Part shown: one piece after another, positions 16,843 to 27,338 of the stretch | How the letters are laid out: every line of letters starts with the position of its first letter | Numbering within the stretch: the first letter of the stretch is position 1 | Assembly: GCA_022842925.1 (NCBI GenBank) | Contig: JALHOQ010000007.1 | Location: 6,253 to 39,119, forward strand | DNA: 32,867 nucleotides | From: Bdellovibrionales bacterium | Lineage (GTDB): Bacteria > Bdellovibrionota > Bdellovibrionia > Bdellovibrionales > UBA1609 | Direction of reading: 5' to 3' | Program-made: the position numbers and the translations under genes | Notes under the pieces: model-generated | What the model saw: the letters and a program-made list of their open reading frames with translations, nothing else | Database searches by the model: none | Told to the model about the DNA's origin: nothing

Positions 16843-19090
16843 AAAGGCCTCGGAAGTTCAGAACGAAAAACTAAAACGGCGTCGCGAAGTCGGAATGGTA
16901 TTCGGGCTGGCGTTGCTGTTCCTCGTGCTGACGGCCATCGAATACAAACTCTTCGGCATGAGCCAGCAGCTGCCGTTCGAGACGTCCATCTTTTTTCTCG
17001 GTCTAGTTAATTTCAACATCATCCTTTTTCTTCTTCTGTTCTTTCTGATTTTTCGCAACGTGGTGAAAATTTTCTCCGAACAGCAAGCGGGGTTGGCGGG
17101 AAAAACTCTCAAGGCCAAGCTGATCATGGCCTTTGTGGCCTTTAGCTTTGTTCCGACGGCGTTGATGTTCGTGGTGTCGGTGTTTTACATCAACAACAGC
17201 TTCGATAAGTGGTTTTCGGAGAAGATGGCCGGGGTATTGAAGAGTTCTCTGGAAGTAACGAACGCATACTATCTGGAAGCCAAGCGCAACAACTACCATT
17301 TTGCCGAACGAGTGGCGAAGGAGCTGCGAAACACGAGCCCCAGCGAATGGGGGAGGCGCTTGGCCGACGCCCGCGCCCGCTACAATCTAGCGGCGGTGGA
17401 GTATTATCCTTCGCTTTTCGGTCAGCGCGTGGTGAGCGTGCGCCCGGATGATGCGCTACCCGAGGTCCCGCCGCTCTCGCTCGAACTTTTAGAGCGAGGG
17501 ATCGAGGACCGCAACGAAGCCTCTACGATTCACCAATTTGAAAACGGCAACTTGGTGCGAGTGATCTTTCCGGTCGGCCGCAGCAAGCAGGAAGGCGCGG
17601 TCGTCGTCTCCACCTTTATTCCGCTCTCCCTTATCACCAACATGGACGATATCGCATCGGCCTATGAAGACTTTCGCGACGTCAACCCGCTCGAGTATCC
17701 GATCAAATCGATCTATTTAATTATTTTGGTTTTGATGACGCTGACCATTTTGCTGGGCGCCACCTGGTTCGGCTTTTATCTGGCGCGACAGCTGTCGATC
17801 CCGCTTGAAGAATTGGGACAAGCCGCCCAGCGGGTGGCGAACCACGATTACAGCCCCGTGGCGGCGCGCTCGGGTTCGTTTGAGATCAACGAGCTGGTGC
17901 GCCACTTTAACCAGATGACCCAAAATCTGGCGACCAGCGAACGCGAAGTGCGCGAGGCCAACCAATCGCTGCGCCAAACCCTCAGTCGACTCGACGAACA
18001 CTCGCGCTATATGGAAGTGGTTTTGAGTACGGTCAGCACAGGCGTGATCACCCTCGATCCCGAGGGGCATATCACGATGATCAACCGTCATGCCTGTAAG
18101 CTTTTGAATATTAAGCCGGAGCGCTTGCTGGGTAAGCATATCGGTCAGGTTTTGCAGAAAGAGTATTACACGGTTCTGGAGAATATGATCGAACAGATGC
18201 GCGCCCATCGCGCCGATAGTATTCAACGTGAAATTCGCATTCAGGTGCGCAACCGTTCCATTCCTTTGCAGATGACGCTGTCGTTTTTAACGGACGAGCG
18301 GCAAACCGAAATCGGAAAGGTTCTGGTTTTCGACGATCTCACGGCCGTGCTTGGCGCGCAGCGGGCAGCGGCTTGGACCGAAGTGGCGCGGCGAATCGCC
18401 CATGAGATCAAGAATCCACTGACGCCGATCAAGCTTTCGGCTGAGCGACTCGAGAAAAAGTTCGGCCGAGATATCAAGGACCCCGCTTTTCAAGAATCCA
18501 TCCGCCGGATTATCGATCAGGTCGAAAGCCTAAAAAATCTCGTGAATGAGTTCAATCAGTTCGCGCGACTGCCGAAATCCAATCCGGTTCCCGCGGATTT
18601 GAATAAAACGATCTCAGAGACTTTGGTGCTCTACCAGCCGGAAGACGCTTCCCATCGCGTGGAGTTTATTTCGGATCCCACGCTTCCCGTTTTTATTTTC
18701 GACCCGGACCAGATGCGCCGGATCGTCAATAATCTGGTCGACAACGCCGTTTCGGCGGTGATCGGGCGCAGCGACGGCCGGATTCTGATCCGCACCTCCT
18801 ATGACGGCGTGCTTAAGATCGCCCGTATGGAAGTGGAAGATAATGGTCCAGGCATTCCCCCGAACCTGCTGGAACGGATCTTCGAGCCCTATATGACGAC
18901 CAAGGAGCACGGCACCGGATTAGGACTGGCGATCGTCAAAAGAATGGTGGAAGATCATCACGGATTTATCCGTGGCTTTTCCGACGGATCGAGTGAGACC
19001 AAGATTGTGATTGAATTACCGGTGGTCGAGGCTACCGAACGACCGAAAATAGTGCGAACGCGCGATAGCGCGGGGGAGACCCGAGCATGA
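16835..19090 (+). CDS. ntrY: NtrY-like membrane sensor histidine kinase
   Basis: Multiple N-terminal TM helices, HAMP-like and PAS regions, [27 protein letters not shown]-box, [33 protein letters not shown]. Confidence 0.9.
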   Translation: MVEKASEVQNEKLKRRREVGMVFGLALLFLVLTAIEYKLFGMSQQLPFETSIFFLGLVNFNIILFLLLFFLIFRNVVKIFSEQQAGLAGKTLKAKLIMAFVAFSFVPTALMFVVSVFYINNSFDKWFSEKMAGVLKSSLEVTNAYYLEAKRNNYHFAERVAKELRNTSPSEWGRRLADARARYNLAAVEYYPSLFGQRVVSVRPDDALPEVPPLSLELLERGIEDRNEASTIHQFENGNLVRVIFPVGRSKQEGAVVVSTFIPLSLITNMDDIASAYEDFRDVNPLEYPIKSIYLIILVLMTLTILLGATWFGFYLARQLSIPLEELGQAAQRVANHDYSPVAARSGSFEINELVRHFNQMTQNLATSEREVREANQSLRQTLSRLDEHSRYMEVVLSTVSTGVITLDPEGHITMINRHACKLLNIKPERLLGKHIGQVLQKEYYTVLENMIEQMRAHRADSIQREIRIQVRNRSIPLQMTLSFLTDERQTEIGKVLVFDDLTAVLGAQRAAAWTEVARRIAHEIKNPLTPIKLSAERLEKKFGRDIKDPAFQESIRRIIDQVESLKNLVNEFNQFARLPKSNPVPADLNKTISETLVLYQPEDASHRVEFISDPTLPVFIFDPDQMRRIVNNLVDNAVSAVIGRSDGRILIRTSYDGVLKIARMEVEDNGPGIPPNLLERIFEPYMTTKEHGTGLGLAIVKRMVEDHHGFIRGFSDGSSETKIVIELPVVEATERPKIVRTRDSAGETRA

Positions 19091-20442
19091 AAAGCAAGAT
19101 TCTGATTATCGACGATGAAAAGGCGATTGTGGAGGTACTGGCGGCGTCCCTCAGAGACGAGGGGTTCGTCGTGGACTTCGCCTTCAGCGGGCGCCAAGGA
19201 CTGGAAAAGATTCGCGAGTTCTCTCCCGATGTCGTCCTGCAGGACATTTGGATGCCCGGAGATATGGATGGTCTGCAGGTGTTGGAACAGGCCAAGAAAA
19301 GCGGATATCCCGATTGCCAGTTTATCATCATGTCGGGTCACGGAACGATCGAAACGGCCGTGCGCGCGGTGAAGAATGGCGCTTGGGACTTTGTCGAAAA
19401 GCCTCTGTCCATGGATAAGATCACGATTTTGATTGCCAATATTTTGAACTTTAAGCGCGAGCAGAGCGAGAAAAATGCACTGCTGAATCGGTTGCGCAAA
19501 AACATCGCGCTTATTGGGGATAGCCCATTGATGGTAAGCCTGAAGCAAATGATTGCGCGGGTCGCGACTTCGAATGCCTGGATTTTGGTAACGGGAGAAA
19601 ACGGCACCGGGAAGGAACTCGTCGCCCAAAACATACACTACCTAAGCCATCGGGCCGGACGTCCGTTAGTAGAAGTGAATTGCGCGGCCATTCCTAAGGA
19701 CTTGATCGAAGCCGAACTCTTTGGTTACGAAAAGGGCGCTTTCACCGGAGCCGACCGGGCCAAGAAAGGCAAATTCGAATTCGCCAATGGCGGAACCCTT
19801 TTTCTCGATGAGATCGGGGATATGAGTCTTGAGGCGCAGGCCAAGGTTTTGCGCATCTTGCAGGAGCGCCAGTTCTACCGCTTGGGCGGTGAGGAGTCGG
19901 TCGAAGTCGATGTGCGCGTGATTGCGGCCACCAATAAAAATCTCGAAGAAGAAATTAAGGCCGGGCGCTTTCGTGAGGATTTGTACTATCGCCTAAACGT
20001 GGTGCCGCTTCGGGTGGCTCCTTTGCGCCAGCGGCGTGAAGACATCGTGCCGTTGGTCGAGTATTTCGGTGATCAGTTTCTTCGCAACAACGGATATAAG
20101 CGCAAGGTTTTTTCTGAACCCGCCATGCAGATGATGCAAGCCCATAACTGGCCGGGCAATGTGCGCGAGTTACGCAACTTCGTGGAGCGGGTTTACATCC
20201 TTACGCCCGGTGATTACGTGGACGTACACGATCTCAAATTCGCGGGCCTAACGGATACGGCGGCCGCGAGTCCGGATGAAGAGCTGATGACGTTTCGCGA
20301 GGCTCGGGCTCGTTTTGAGAAAGATTTTTTGATGGCCAAGATCGAAGAAAATCAGGGCAATATCTCAAAAACGGCGGAAAGCATCGGACTTGAGCGCAGT
20401 TATCTTCATCGAAAAATAAAATCCTACGGCATCGAGGTTTAA
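19087..20442 (+). CDS. ntrX: NtrX-like sigma54 response regulator
   Basis: Receiver [14 protein letters not shown]...DIWMPG, AAA+ [45 protein letters not shown]-terminal Fis HTH; ATGA overlap with ntrY. Confidence 0.92.
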   Translation: MKSKILIIDDEKAIVEVLAASLRDEGFVVDFAFSGRQGLEKIREFSPDVVLQDIWMPGDMDGLQVLEQAKKSGYPDCQFIIMSGHGTIETAVRAVKNGAWDFVEKPLSMDKITILIANILNFKREQSEKNALLNRLRKNIALIGDSPLMVSLKQMIARVATSNAWILVTGENGTGKELVAQNIHYLSHRAGRPLVEVNCAAIPKDLIEAELFGYEKGAFTGADRAKKGKFEFANGGTLFLDEIGDMSLEAQAKVLRILQERQFYRLGGEESVEVDVRVIAATNKNLEEEIKAGRFREDLYYRLNVVPLRVAPLRQRREDIVPLVEYFGDQFLRNNGYKRKVFSEPAMQMMQAHNWPGNVRELRNFVERVYILTPGDYVDVHDLKFAGLTDTAAASPDEELMTFREARARFEKDFLMAKIEENQGNISKTAESIGLERSYLHRKIKSYGIEV

Positions 20443-20447
20443 GCGCA

Positions 20448-22184
20448 ATGAAATGGTCGTCTAGTTACCTCTTCACCTTGAAAGAAGCTCCCACGGATGC
20501 GGAAATCCCTAGCCACATTTTGATGGTCCGTGGCGGTTATATGCGTAAGCTCGCACCGGGGATTTATACCTACGGGCATCTGCTTCTACGTTCGCTGCGT
20601 AAGTTTGAAAAAATCGTGCGCGAAGAATTAGATAAGCGGGGCTGCACCGAGATCCTGATGCCGATGGTGCAACCGCGTGAACTTTGGGAAGAGACCGGTC
20701 GCTGGAAGGAAATGGGCGACGGTTTGCAGAAGTTGAAGAATCGCAACGGCCATGATTTCTGCCTCGGTGCGACCCACGAAGAAGTGGTGACCGACTACGC
20801 CCGTAAGGATGTGAAGAGTTACCGCGATCTGCCGTTTAACCTCTATCAAATTCAAACTAAGTTCCGCGACGAGATCCGCCCGCGCTTTGGCCTTATGCGA
20901 GGTCGCGAGTTTGTGATGAAAGACGCGTACAGCTTTGACGTCGACGTCGAGGGAGCGCAAAAGTCCTACGCCAAAATGCATGAGGCCTATACCGCTATCT
21001 TTAAGCGCTTAGGCGCGAACTTCCGAGTCGTGCAGGCCGATAGTGGGAATATCGGCGGCAATCAGAGCCAAGAATTTCATATCATCGCCGACAGCGGTGA
21101 GGACCACTTGATGGTTTGCGAAGAAAGCGATTTCGCGGCCAATATCGAGGTCTGTCCGGCCATCGACTCGTTTCAGCCCAAGCCTCCGCCTCCGCTAGAA
21201 CCGATGGAGGAGTTCGCGACTCCGGGGCTTAAGACCATCGAGGCCTTATCGAAGGCGATCAAAGTTCCGGCCAACCAACTGGTTAAGACTATGTTTTTTT
21301 CGGCCAGCGATGATCCGGCCAAAGACCTCAAGCCCGTCGCGGTGATTTTGCGAGGCAGTGATGAGGTCAACCCGGTGAAACTAAAAAATCATTTTGGCTT
21401 GTCCAATCCTCCGCTGATGTTAAACGACGACGAAGTTCGCCGCGTAACGGGTGGGGCTTCGCCTGGCAGTTGCGGCCCGGTGGGGCTCAAAATCCCGGTT
21501 CTGTGCGACAACGGGATCAAGCATCGGTTTAACTTTACCGTTGGCGCAAATAGAGACGATTTCCATTTGAAGAACGTGAACCACGATCGCGACTTCAAAG
21601 TCACGACCTGGGGCGATTTCCGAATGGCCAAAGAAGGCGATGCCAGTCCCGATGGCAAAGGCAAACTCAAGTCCTATCGAGGAATCGAAGTCGGTCACAT
21701 TTTCTATCTGGGAACGAAGTACTCGAAAATGATGCAGGCCAATTACCTGGATACGGACAGCGTATTAAAGCCGATCGAGATGGGCTGTTACGGCATCGGA
21801 ATCACTCGCACGGTGCAAGCGGTGATCGAGCAGAACAACGACAAAGACGGCATTATTTGGCCGGTGTCGGTGGCGCCGTTTGTGGTGCATATTTGCTTAC
21901 TCGATCCGGACAATGCCGAGGCGAAAGCGCTTTCGGATCGGTATTATGAAGAGCTGACCGCCAAGGGTATTGATGTTTTGGTCGATGATCGCAGCGAACG
22001 CCCCGGCGTAAAATTTAAAGACGCCGATCTGCTCGGAATGCCTCTCCGAATTAACATCGGTGCGCGGGGCCTTGCCGCGGGTGAGATCGAAATTCTCGAG
22101 CGTAAAACCAAGAAGCTGGATAAGGTTTCACCCGGCGCCGTAGTTGAAAAGGTGCAGGTGTGGTTGAAGGAACAGGCCACATGA
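20448..22184 (+). CDS. proS: Prolyl-tRNA synthetase
   Basis: MKWSSSYLFTLKEAPTDAEIPSHILMVRGGYMRKLAPGIYTYGHLLLRSLRKFEKIVREEL; FRDEIRPRFGLMRGREFVMKDAYSFD; GCYGIGITRTVQAVIEQ. Confidence 0.97.
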   Translation: MKWSSSYLFTLKEAPTDAEIPSHILMVRGGYMRKLAPGIYTYGHLLLRSLRKFEKIVREELDKRGCTEILMPMVQPRELWEETGRWKEMGDGLQKLKNRNGHDFCLGATHEEVVTDYARKDVKSYRDLPFNLYQIQTKFRDEIRPRFGLMRGREFVMKDAYSFDVDVEGAQKSYAKMHEAYTAIFKRLGANFRVVQADSGNIGGNQSQEFHIIADSGEDHLMVCEESDFAANIEVCPAIDSFQPKPPPPLEPMEEFATPGLKTIEALSKAIKVPANQLVKTMFFSASDDPAKDLKPVAVILRGSDEVNPVKLKNHFGLSNPPLMLNDDEVRRVTGGASPGSCGPVGLKIPVLCDNGIKHRFNFTVGANRDDFHLKNVNHDRDFKVTTWGDFRMAKEGDASPDGKGKLKSYRGIEVGHIFYLGTKYSKMMQANYLDTDSVLKPIEMGCYGIGITRTVQAVIEQNNDKDGIIWPVSVAPFVVHICLLDPDNAEAKALSDRYYEELTAKGIDVLVDDRSERPGVKFKDADLLGMPLRINIGARGLAAGEIEILERKTKKLDKVSPGAVVEKVQVWLKEQAT

Positions 22185-22888
22185 GAGCGCAGATGAGCAA
22201 TCCGATCTTCGTGGCGCTCGATGTGGATGACGACAAGGCGGCGATGGCGCTGGTTAAAGAATGTCGGGCGTTCGTCGGCGGCTTTAAGGTCGGTCCGCGC
22301 TTGGCGCTTCGCTATGGCGAACCTTTTCTTAAAGAGGTCGCTCGCCACGGCAATATGTTCATCGACAACAAGTACTTTGATATCCCGAACACCATGGAAG
22401 CGGCGGTGCGGGCCTCGTTTGAAGTGGGCGCGAGCTTTTGTACCGTGCACGCGCAATCGGGCCCTGAAGCTTTAACCATGCTGGCCGAACTGGAAGAAAG
22501 CCTGAATCGGACCCGTCCATTTCGAATTCTCGCGGTGACGGTTCTGACCTCCTTCAAACAAGAGACGTTGCCCTCCGTGGTCAAACACTTGCCGATCGCC
22601 GAGCAAACCCGAGCGCTCGCGCAACTCGCGATCGACTGTGGTATTACGGGTCTAGTGTGTTCGCCCGACGAGGTCGAGATGCTGCGTGGGCTTTATCCGA
22701 GTGCCTATCTCGTCACACCGGGTGTGCGCTTAAGCCACGAAGATCGCGGCGATCAGAAGCGGGTATCCGATCCATTAACGGCTCTGCGCCGGGGTGCTTC
22801 GGCCCTTGTGGTCGGTCGCCCCATTTACGATGCTCTTGAGCCCGCTCTCGCGGCAAAGGCGTACTATGAAGAAATTCAGAAGCGGTAG
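22181..22888 (+). CDS. pyrF: Orotidine 5'-phosphate decarboxylase
   Basis: FVALDVDDDKAAMALVKEC, MFIDNKYFDIPNTMEAAV (catalytic D-x-K-x-x-D), VTPGVRLSHEDRGDQKRVSDPLTALRRGASALVVGRPIYDA; ATGA overlap with proS favours start 22181. Confidence 0.93.
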   Translation: MRAQMSNPIFVALDVDDDKAAMALVKECRAFVGGFKVGPRLALRYGEPFLKEVARHGNMFIDNKYFDIPNTMEAAVRASFEVGASFCTVHAQSGPEALTMLAELEESLNRTRPFRILAVTVLTSFKQETLPSVVKHLPIAEQTRALAQLAIDCGITGLVCSPDEVEMLRGLYPSAYLVTPGVRLSHEDRGDQKRVSDPLTALRRGASALVVGRPIYDALEPALAAKAYYEEIQKR

Positions 22889-23723
22889 CAGTAGCGGTCG
22901 TGGACCCCACGGCCGCCGTCCTGACGTCCGTGGACCTCAGGGTGGTCGCGGCCATAAGCCCGAACCAAGCCGTCCGCAAGGCCAATCACAACATCGCCCG
23001 CCGCAAGGCCGCTGCGTCGTCGGAATTCACGCCGTTAACGAGCTGTTAAAAGTGCGCCCGCGCGCCATCAGCAAACTCTGGCTACGCGATAAGTATCTTG
23101 ATCATCCGGAACTCAAGTCCATTCACGAACTCGCGCAGAAACTGCGCGTGCGAATCGAAACCCATCCCGCTGGCGCTCTCGACAAAATCATCTCGAGCCA
23201 CCAGGGCGTGCTCGCGTTCAGCGAGGAGCAACCCGAAATCGATTGGGAAAAGCTCAAAACCGCGGAGAGCGCGGTCTTACTCGCGCTTGACGAAGTCGAA
23301 GATCCCCATAATCTCGGCGCCATTATGCGCACGGGTTGGCTGTTTGGCGCCGAAGGCATTTTAATTCCCGAACACCGATCCGCCGATCTCTCACCGGCCG
23401 TAAGCAAAGTGGCTCAGGGCGCGGCTGAGCATATTCCGGTGGAGAAAGACAACGCTCTCCCGCAGCAACTTGAACGCCTGAAAGAAATGGGTTTTTGGAT
23501 TTTGGGTCTGTCCCATAAGGGTAAGCAGGGACTTTTTCAGCTGGATATTCCTAAAAAAGTGGTTTGGGTTCTCGGTTCGGAATCCTCGGGTTTACGCAAA
23601 TCCGTAGAAGGCGTGTGCGACGATTTGATCTCGATCCCCCAGTCCAATCCCGAGGCCAGCTACAATGTCTCTGTCGCCGCCGCGGTCGCGATGGCTGAAA
23701 CCTTCCGTCAAAAAGCTCTTTAA
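22866..23723 (+). CDS. rlmB: TrmH/SpoU-family RNA 2'-O-methyltransferase (RlmB-like) with basic low-complexity N-terminus
   Basis: VVGIHAVNELLK, LALDEVEDPHNLGAIMRTGWLFGAEGI, WVLGSESSGLRKSVEGVCDDLISIPQSNPEASYNVSVAAAVAM; start taken at in-frame ATG 22866. Confidence 0.87.
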   Translation: MKKFRSGSSSGRGPHGRRPDVRGPQGGRGHKPEPSRPQGQSQHRPPQGRCVVGIHAVNELLKVRPRAISKLWLRDKYLDHPELKSIHELAQKLRVRIETHPAGALDKIISSHQGVLAFSEEQPEIDWEKLKTAESAVLLALDEVEDPHNLGAIMRTGWLFGAEGILIPEHRSADLSPAVSKVAQGAAEHIPVEKDNALPQQLERLKEMGFWILGLSHKGKQGLFQLDIPKKVVWVLGSESSGLRKSVEGVCDDLISIPQSNPEASYNVSVAAAVAMAETFRQKAL

Positions 23724-23724
23724 A

Positions 23725-24483
23725 TTATCCCTTCAGCGTGCCGAAGATTCGATCCATAAAGGTGTAATACAAACCGAAATTGTGTCGGGAAAAGCGATGA
23801 TGCTGGGAGTGATTCTCGCCGCTGATAAAGCCCATGTTGCGAAACCATTTCGGTAGCAGTTCATAACCGAGATGGTTGTTGATGGCCGAAAGAGTCATTA
23901 ACGTCATGTAGGTGATAAACATAACCGGATGGATGGGGATCACCAGCACGAGAAGCGGCAGGACCAGGGCCTCAATCAAGCCTTCAATCGGATGAAAACT
24001 AAAGCTGGCCCACGGGCTGGGTTCGCGCGAGAGATGGTGGACGTAGTGCACATGCTTATACACCGACGGCTTATGCATCCAAACATGGGTGACATAGAAG
24101 TACACCTCATGAGCCAGACTATAAAGAATCAGTGAAACCGGTAGGTACCAGAGCGGATATTCATCGAAGCCTAAGTAAAACTGCGTCCAACCCGCCTGCC
24201 ACATCAATCCCGTGAGCACGCCGCCGAAGGCAAAAATTACGGACGTGACAACGGACCAGGAAATCTCCTGTCGAATTTGTTTTTTCTTTCCCGTGAGTGA
24301 ATAAAGCGCCTTTTTGCGCAGCCGCGCGGAAGGCTTCCACCAAAAAATTCCGTAGAAAAGGCCGACACCGAGTAAGTAGCGGACCACAATAAAGAAGAAG
24401 ACCACAGCCCAAGCGACCAGAAAGTTCACCGGGTCGAAAAGATCCACGGGAATGTAGGATGAGAATTCCTGAAAGTGATCCAC
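23725..24483 (-). CDS. Sterol desaturase / fatty acid hydroxylase superfamily membrane enzyme
   Basis: His clusters HEVYFYVTHVWMHKPSVYKHVHYVHHLSREPSPWASFSFHPIEG, NHLGYEL, GENHSQHHRFSRHNFG with TM helices. Confidence 0.88.
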   Translation of the reverse strand: MDHFQEFSSYIPVDLFDPVNFLVAWAVVFFFIVVRYLLGVGLFYGIFWWKPSARLRKKALYSLTGKKKQIRQEISWSVVTSVIFAFGGVLTGLMWQAGWTQFYLGFDEYPLWYLPVSLILYSLAHEVYFYVTHVWMHKPSVYKHVHYVHHLSREPSPWASFSFHPIEGLIEALVLPLLVLVIPIHPVMFITYMTLMTLSAINNHLGYELLPKWFRNMGFISGENHSQHHRFSRHNFGLYYTFMDRIFGTLKG

Positions 24484-24548
24484 ATGTCTAACCTCGCTCG
24501 AATGATCAGGCTAGGCAAGCTTTAGCGGGTAGCTCCAGGCCCACCACT

Positions 24549-25883
24549 TTAGAACAGTTCGACGTGGACTTTTCCGCCCTTTTTCAGTTCGTCCAAGGAC
24601 TGGCCTCCGTATTCGGCCCGCTCCATCTGAATGCGGTCTTCCTCAGGATAGAGTAGCCATAAAGGCCAGTCCTGAGGAATCAAGGCCTGAGAATTCTGGC
24701 AATATACGAAGCCATTGGCAGCGGACATGGAGAGGGCTCCATTTTGGTTCTCTTCGACCTTTTTCATCAGGCTAACGGACAAAGAGATAAGGCGACCGGA
24801 GCGAAAAGAAAGCGAAATCTGTTTTTCGGGGACCTGGGGTCGATTCGATAGGTGAACGCTAAATCCGGAATATTCATAGCGGGGATTGTGGTTTTGATAG
24901 AAATCGCCTTTCACGTCCACGGTAAAAGTCCCTTCAAAAATCAGGGGCGGTCGGTTCTTTCTTCTCGCGGTGGCGCGGAGGGAAAGTTCATTGGTTGCGG
25001 AATTGAACCGGAAAGAGGCGTTACATTTTTCACTAGCGATGCCATTTTGATTGTACTCCGTATACATTTTCACGATCTGTCCGCTCAATTCTTCGAGAAC
25101 TCGAAGCCGGTCTACACGCTCGATGGTATCTCCTGTTGTCTTCGGATGAGAAAGATATTTCCCAAACCGAATGAATCGTCCCTCCATATTGAGGCGATAC
25201 ATTTCGTTATGAAACTGTTCGGGAGTCATGCGCCCATGATTGGCCATTAACCATACGACGGCGGAGCGGACTTCGTCGTAATCTTTGGGCGAGAGCTTTA
25301 CATTTCTTTTCAGCGGCTCCGTGATTCTAGAATTGCAGGGAGACGAACTTCCAATTGAGCAAACCTCTTCAAACGAAGCGTAGCGAAGGAGCTTTATGGC
25401 GACAAACATTTCGTGAAGAAGGATTGTGGCTTTATTTAAAGGGTCTCCCTGGTACTTCGGTTGCGCGAGCCAAACCGCTGTTTCGTTTTGCAGAGCCCAT
25501 TGGTCGGCATTGACCGGCAACCCCATTTCCGCGCCAGAAAGCGCGGGTAGATCGGAGGGCAGGAGATACCAAGCCTTCTTCTCGGCTCCGTATCGAAAGA
25601 TTTCCCCATATTCCGGATGGATCTTCTTCAAGCTATTGAGAATAGGTACGATATGAGATTGGTACTCGGACCAGGTCTCTATTTTTACTCGATAAAGCTC
25701 AATTGGTTTGCCGTTGATGCCGGCGCCACCGCTTCCATCCACGGTTCCTCGCGGGCCGCTCGATTTCACTTCGTCGCCCAACGGAGAAGGAAGTGATCCT
25801 CTTGGCTGCCGTTTATCGGCACAACCCAGGGCGGAAATGAGCAGAAGAAGGCATAGAATCGTAAATGGTGCAGGTAACCGCAT
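24549..25883 (-). CDS. Hypothetical lipoprotein
   Basis: MRLPAPFTILCLLLLISALGCADKRQ: signal peptide with lipobox; 444 aa uninterrupted. Confidence 0.75.
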   Translation of the reverse strand: MRLPAPFTILCLLLLISALGCADKRQPRGSLPSPLGDEVKSSGPRGTVDGSGGAGINGKPIELYRVKIETWSEYQSHIVPILNSLKKIHPEYGEIFRYGAEKKAWYLLPSDLPALSGAEMGLPVNADQWALQNETAVWLAQPKYQGDPLNKATILLHEMFVAIKLLRYASFEEVCSIGSSSPCNSRITEPLKRNVKLSPKDYDEVRSAVVWLMANHGRMTPEQFHNEMYRLNMEGRFIRFGKYLSHPKTTGDTIERVDRLRVLEELSGQIVKMYTEYNQNGIASEKCNASFRFNSATNELSLRATARRKNRPPLIFEGTFTVDVKGDFYQNHNPRYEYSGFSVHLSNRPQVPEKQISLSFRSGRLISLSVSLMKKVEENQNGALSMSAANGFVYCQNSQALIPQDWPLWLLYPEEDRIQMERAEYGGQSLDELKKGGKVHVELF

Positions 25884-25912
25884 TTAAATCGTCCTTTGCA
25901 ATAGTGGAAAGC

Positions 25913-25933
25913 AGGGGGTGTGCCACACCCCCT
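25913..25933 (-). terminator. GC-rich hairpin downstream of 25952..26326; possible terminator
   Basis: AGGGGGTGTG-C-CACACCCCCT inverted repeat; weak T tract on the minus strand. Confidence 0.4.
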
Positions 25934-25951
25934 TTGGTTATGGCGAAAAGA

Positions 25952-26326
25952 TCATTTACAGATTTTAGCCTGTATCAGTGATTCTCTAAGTCGGGCGATG
26001 GTCATAATATCCTTGGACATTTGCGCCGGCTCACTGTCCTGCCACAGGGTAAAGCGACCCTCGTACGCCGAGATGAAACAAGTGGGCACCTTCTCATCGG
26101 GCGGCAAGTGGCAGGCCTCGGCGGAGACGAGAACATTCCTGAGTTCGATCGCCTGTTCAAGATCCTGAGTCTCCAGCGCTGGGCGAGGGCCTTGCCAGAC
26201 TGAGTAACGAGCTACGGATTCGGTCGGGCCAGCGACTTCCCGTGCCGTAATCACGCAGGTCTCATCTGCGCTGGCTAGAGCGGGACCCGAAACTAGAGCG
26301 AACAGAACTGTGATAAAAACTTTCAT
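25952..26326 (-). CDS. Hypothetical secreted protein
   Basis: MKVFITVLFALVSGPALASADETC signal peptide; AGGAGAAAAA upstream on the minus strand. Confidence 0.65.
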   Translation of the reverse strand: MKVFITVLFALVSGPALASADETCVITAREVAGPTESVARYSVWQGPRPALETQDLEQAIELRNVLVSAEACHLPPDEKVPTCFISAYEGRFTLWQDSEPAQMSKDIMTIARLRESLIQAKICK

Positions 26327-26473
26327 TTTTTTCTCCTTGTTTTAGAGCTTCATGCTCTTGTGACGCAGAGTATAAGTTCTCGATCAAAGTCTCGATAGAC
26401 TAATTTATTAAATATTCAACGTTAAAGTTTACCATTTATTTAATATACTCTAAGTGTATGAAAAGAGGGAAAT

Positions 26474-27277
26474 TTGAGCATATTCGAGCATCAAGATTAT
26501 AAGGACTTTGTCCGCAACTGGGTTCAAGCGCGCCCAAGTCATGGACGGGGTGAGTTCAGAAGAATAGCCGCCCACCTTGGGGTAAGCAGCTCGATGGTTT
26601 CCCTAGTTTTTAGTTCCGACAAGCATCTCAACCTCGAGCTCGCGAGCGACCTCTGCGAGTACTTGGGATTAAGCGATTCCGAAACGGATTATTTCTTTCT
26701 CTTGTTAAATTATCAGCGCGCCGGCACCGAGCGCTTGAAACGAAAGCTATTAGCCCGAGTGCTTAAGGCGCAAGATGGCGCGCGAAAGATCAGCCAACGG
26801 GTTGTGATCCATAAGGAGCTCGATTCGGAGGAACGGGCCATTTTTTATTCGAGTTGGGTTTTTACGGGTGTCCGAAACCTTTTGGCCATTCCTCACCCTT
26901 GGTCCGCGGAGGAGATAGCTAAGCGCCTTAAGATCGATTTAGTTCAGGCCCAGAATGCGATCAGTTTTTTAGTTGAGAAGGGGCTCGTACGCTTGGAGAG
27001 CGGACGCTACGAAATCGCGGCTCGGGCCACACACTTGGGCGCCGAACACCCTCTCGCGGCAAAGCATCATCAAAATTGGCGTCTGCGGGCCATGCAGAAA
27101 ATGGATTGGCGCGCGAGTACGAACCTTTTCTATACGGGACCTATGTCTCTGGGTGTTGCCGACTCAGAAAAGGTGCACGCTATGCTTTTAGATTTTCTGC
27201 AAAATGTAAATAAGCTGGTCGTCGATTCACCATCGGAAACCGTTCGTTGCTTGAATTTTGATTGGTTTGAATATTAA
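26474..27277 (+). CDS. TIGR02147-like family protein (putative regulator; TTG start)
   Basis: MSIFEHQDYKDFVRNWVQARPSHGRGEFRRIAAHLGVSSSMVSLVFSSDKHLNLELASDLCEYLGLSDSETDYFFLLLNYQRAGTERLK...: HTH-like N-terminus followed by a winged-helix-like region, as in TIGR02147 proteins. Confidence 0.8.
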   Translation: MSIFEHQDYKDFVRNWVQARPSHGRGEFRRIAAHLGVSSSMVSLVFSSDKHLNLELASDLCEYLGLSDSETDYFFLLLNYQRAGTERLKRKLLARVLKAQDGARKISQRVVIHKELDSEERAIFYSSWVFTGVRNLLAIPHPWSAEEIAKRLKIDLVQAQNAISFLVEKGLVRLESGRYEIAARATHLGAEHPLAAKHHQNWRLRAMQKMDWRASTNLFYTGPMSLGVADSEKVHAMLLDFLQNVNKLVVDSPSETVRCLNFDWFEY

Positions 27278-27338
27278 GAACTGAATTGCTGCGACACGAC
27301 CCAGCATCACCTAGTCTTCCGGTATAGACGCGCATATT

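Noticed and set aside
18958-19638. Minus-strand 226-aa ORF
   Set aside because: Antisense shadow across ntrY/ntrX; no family resemblance.
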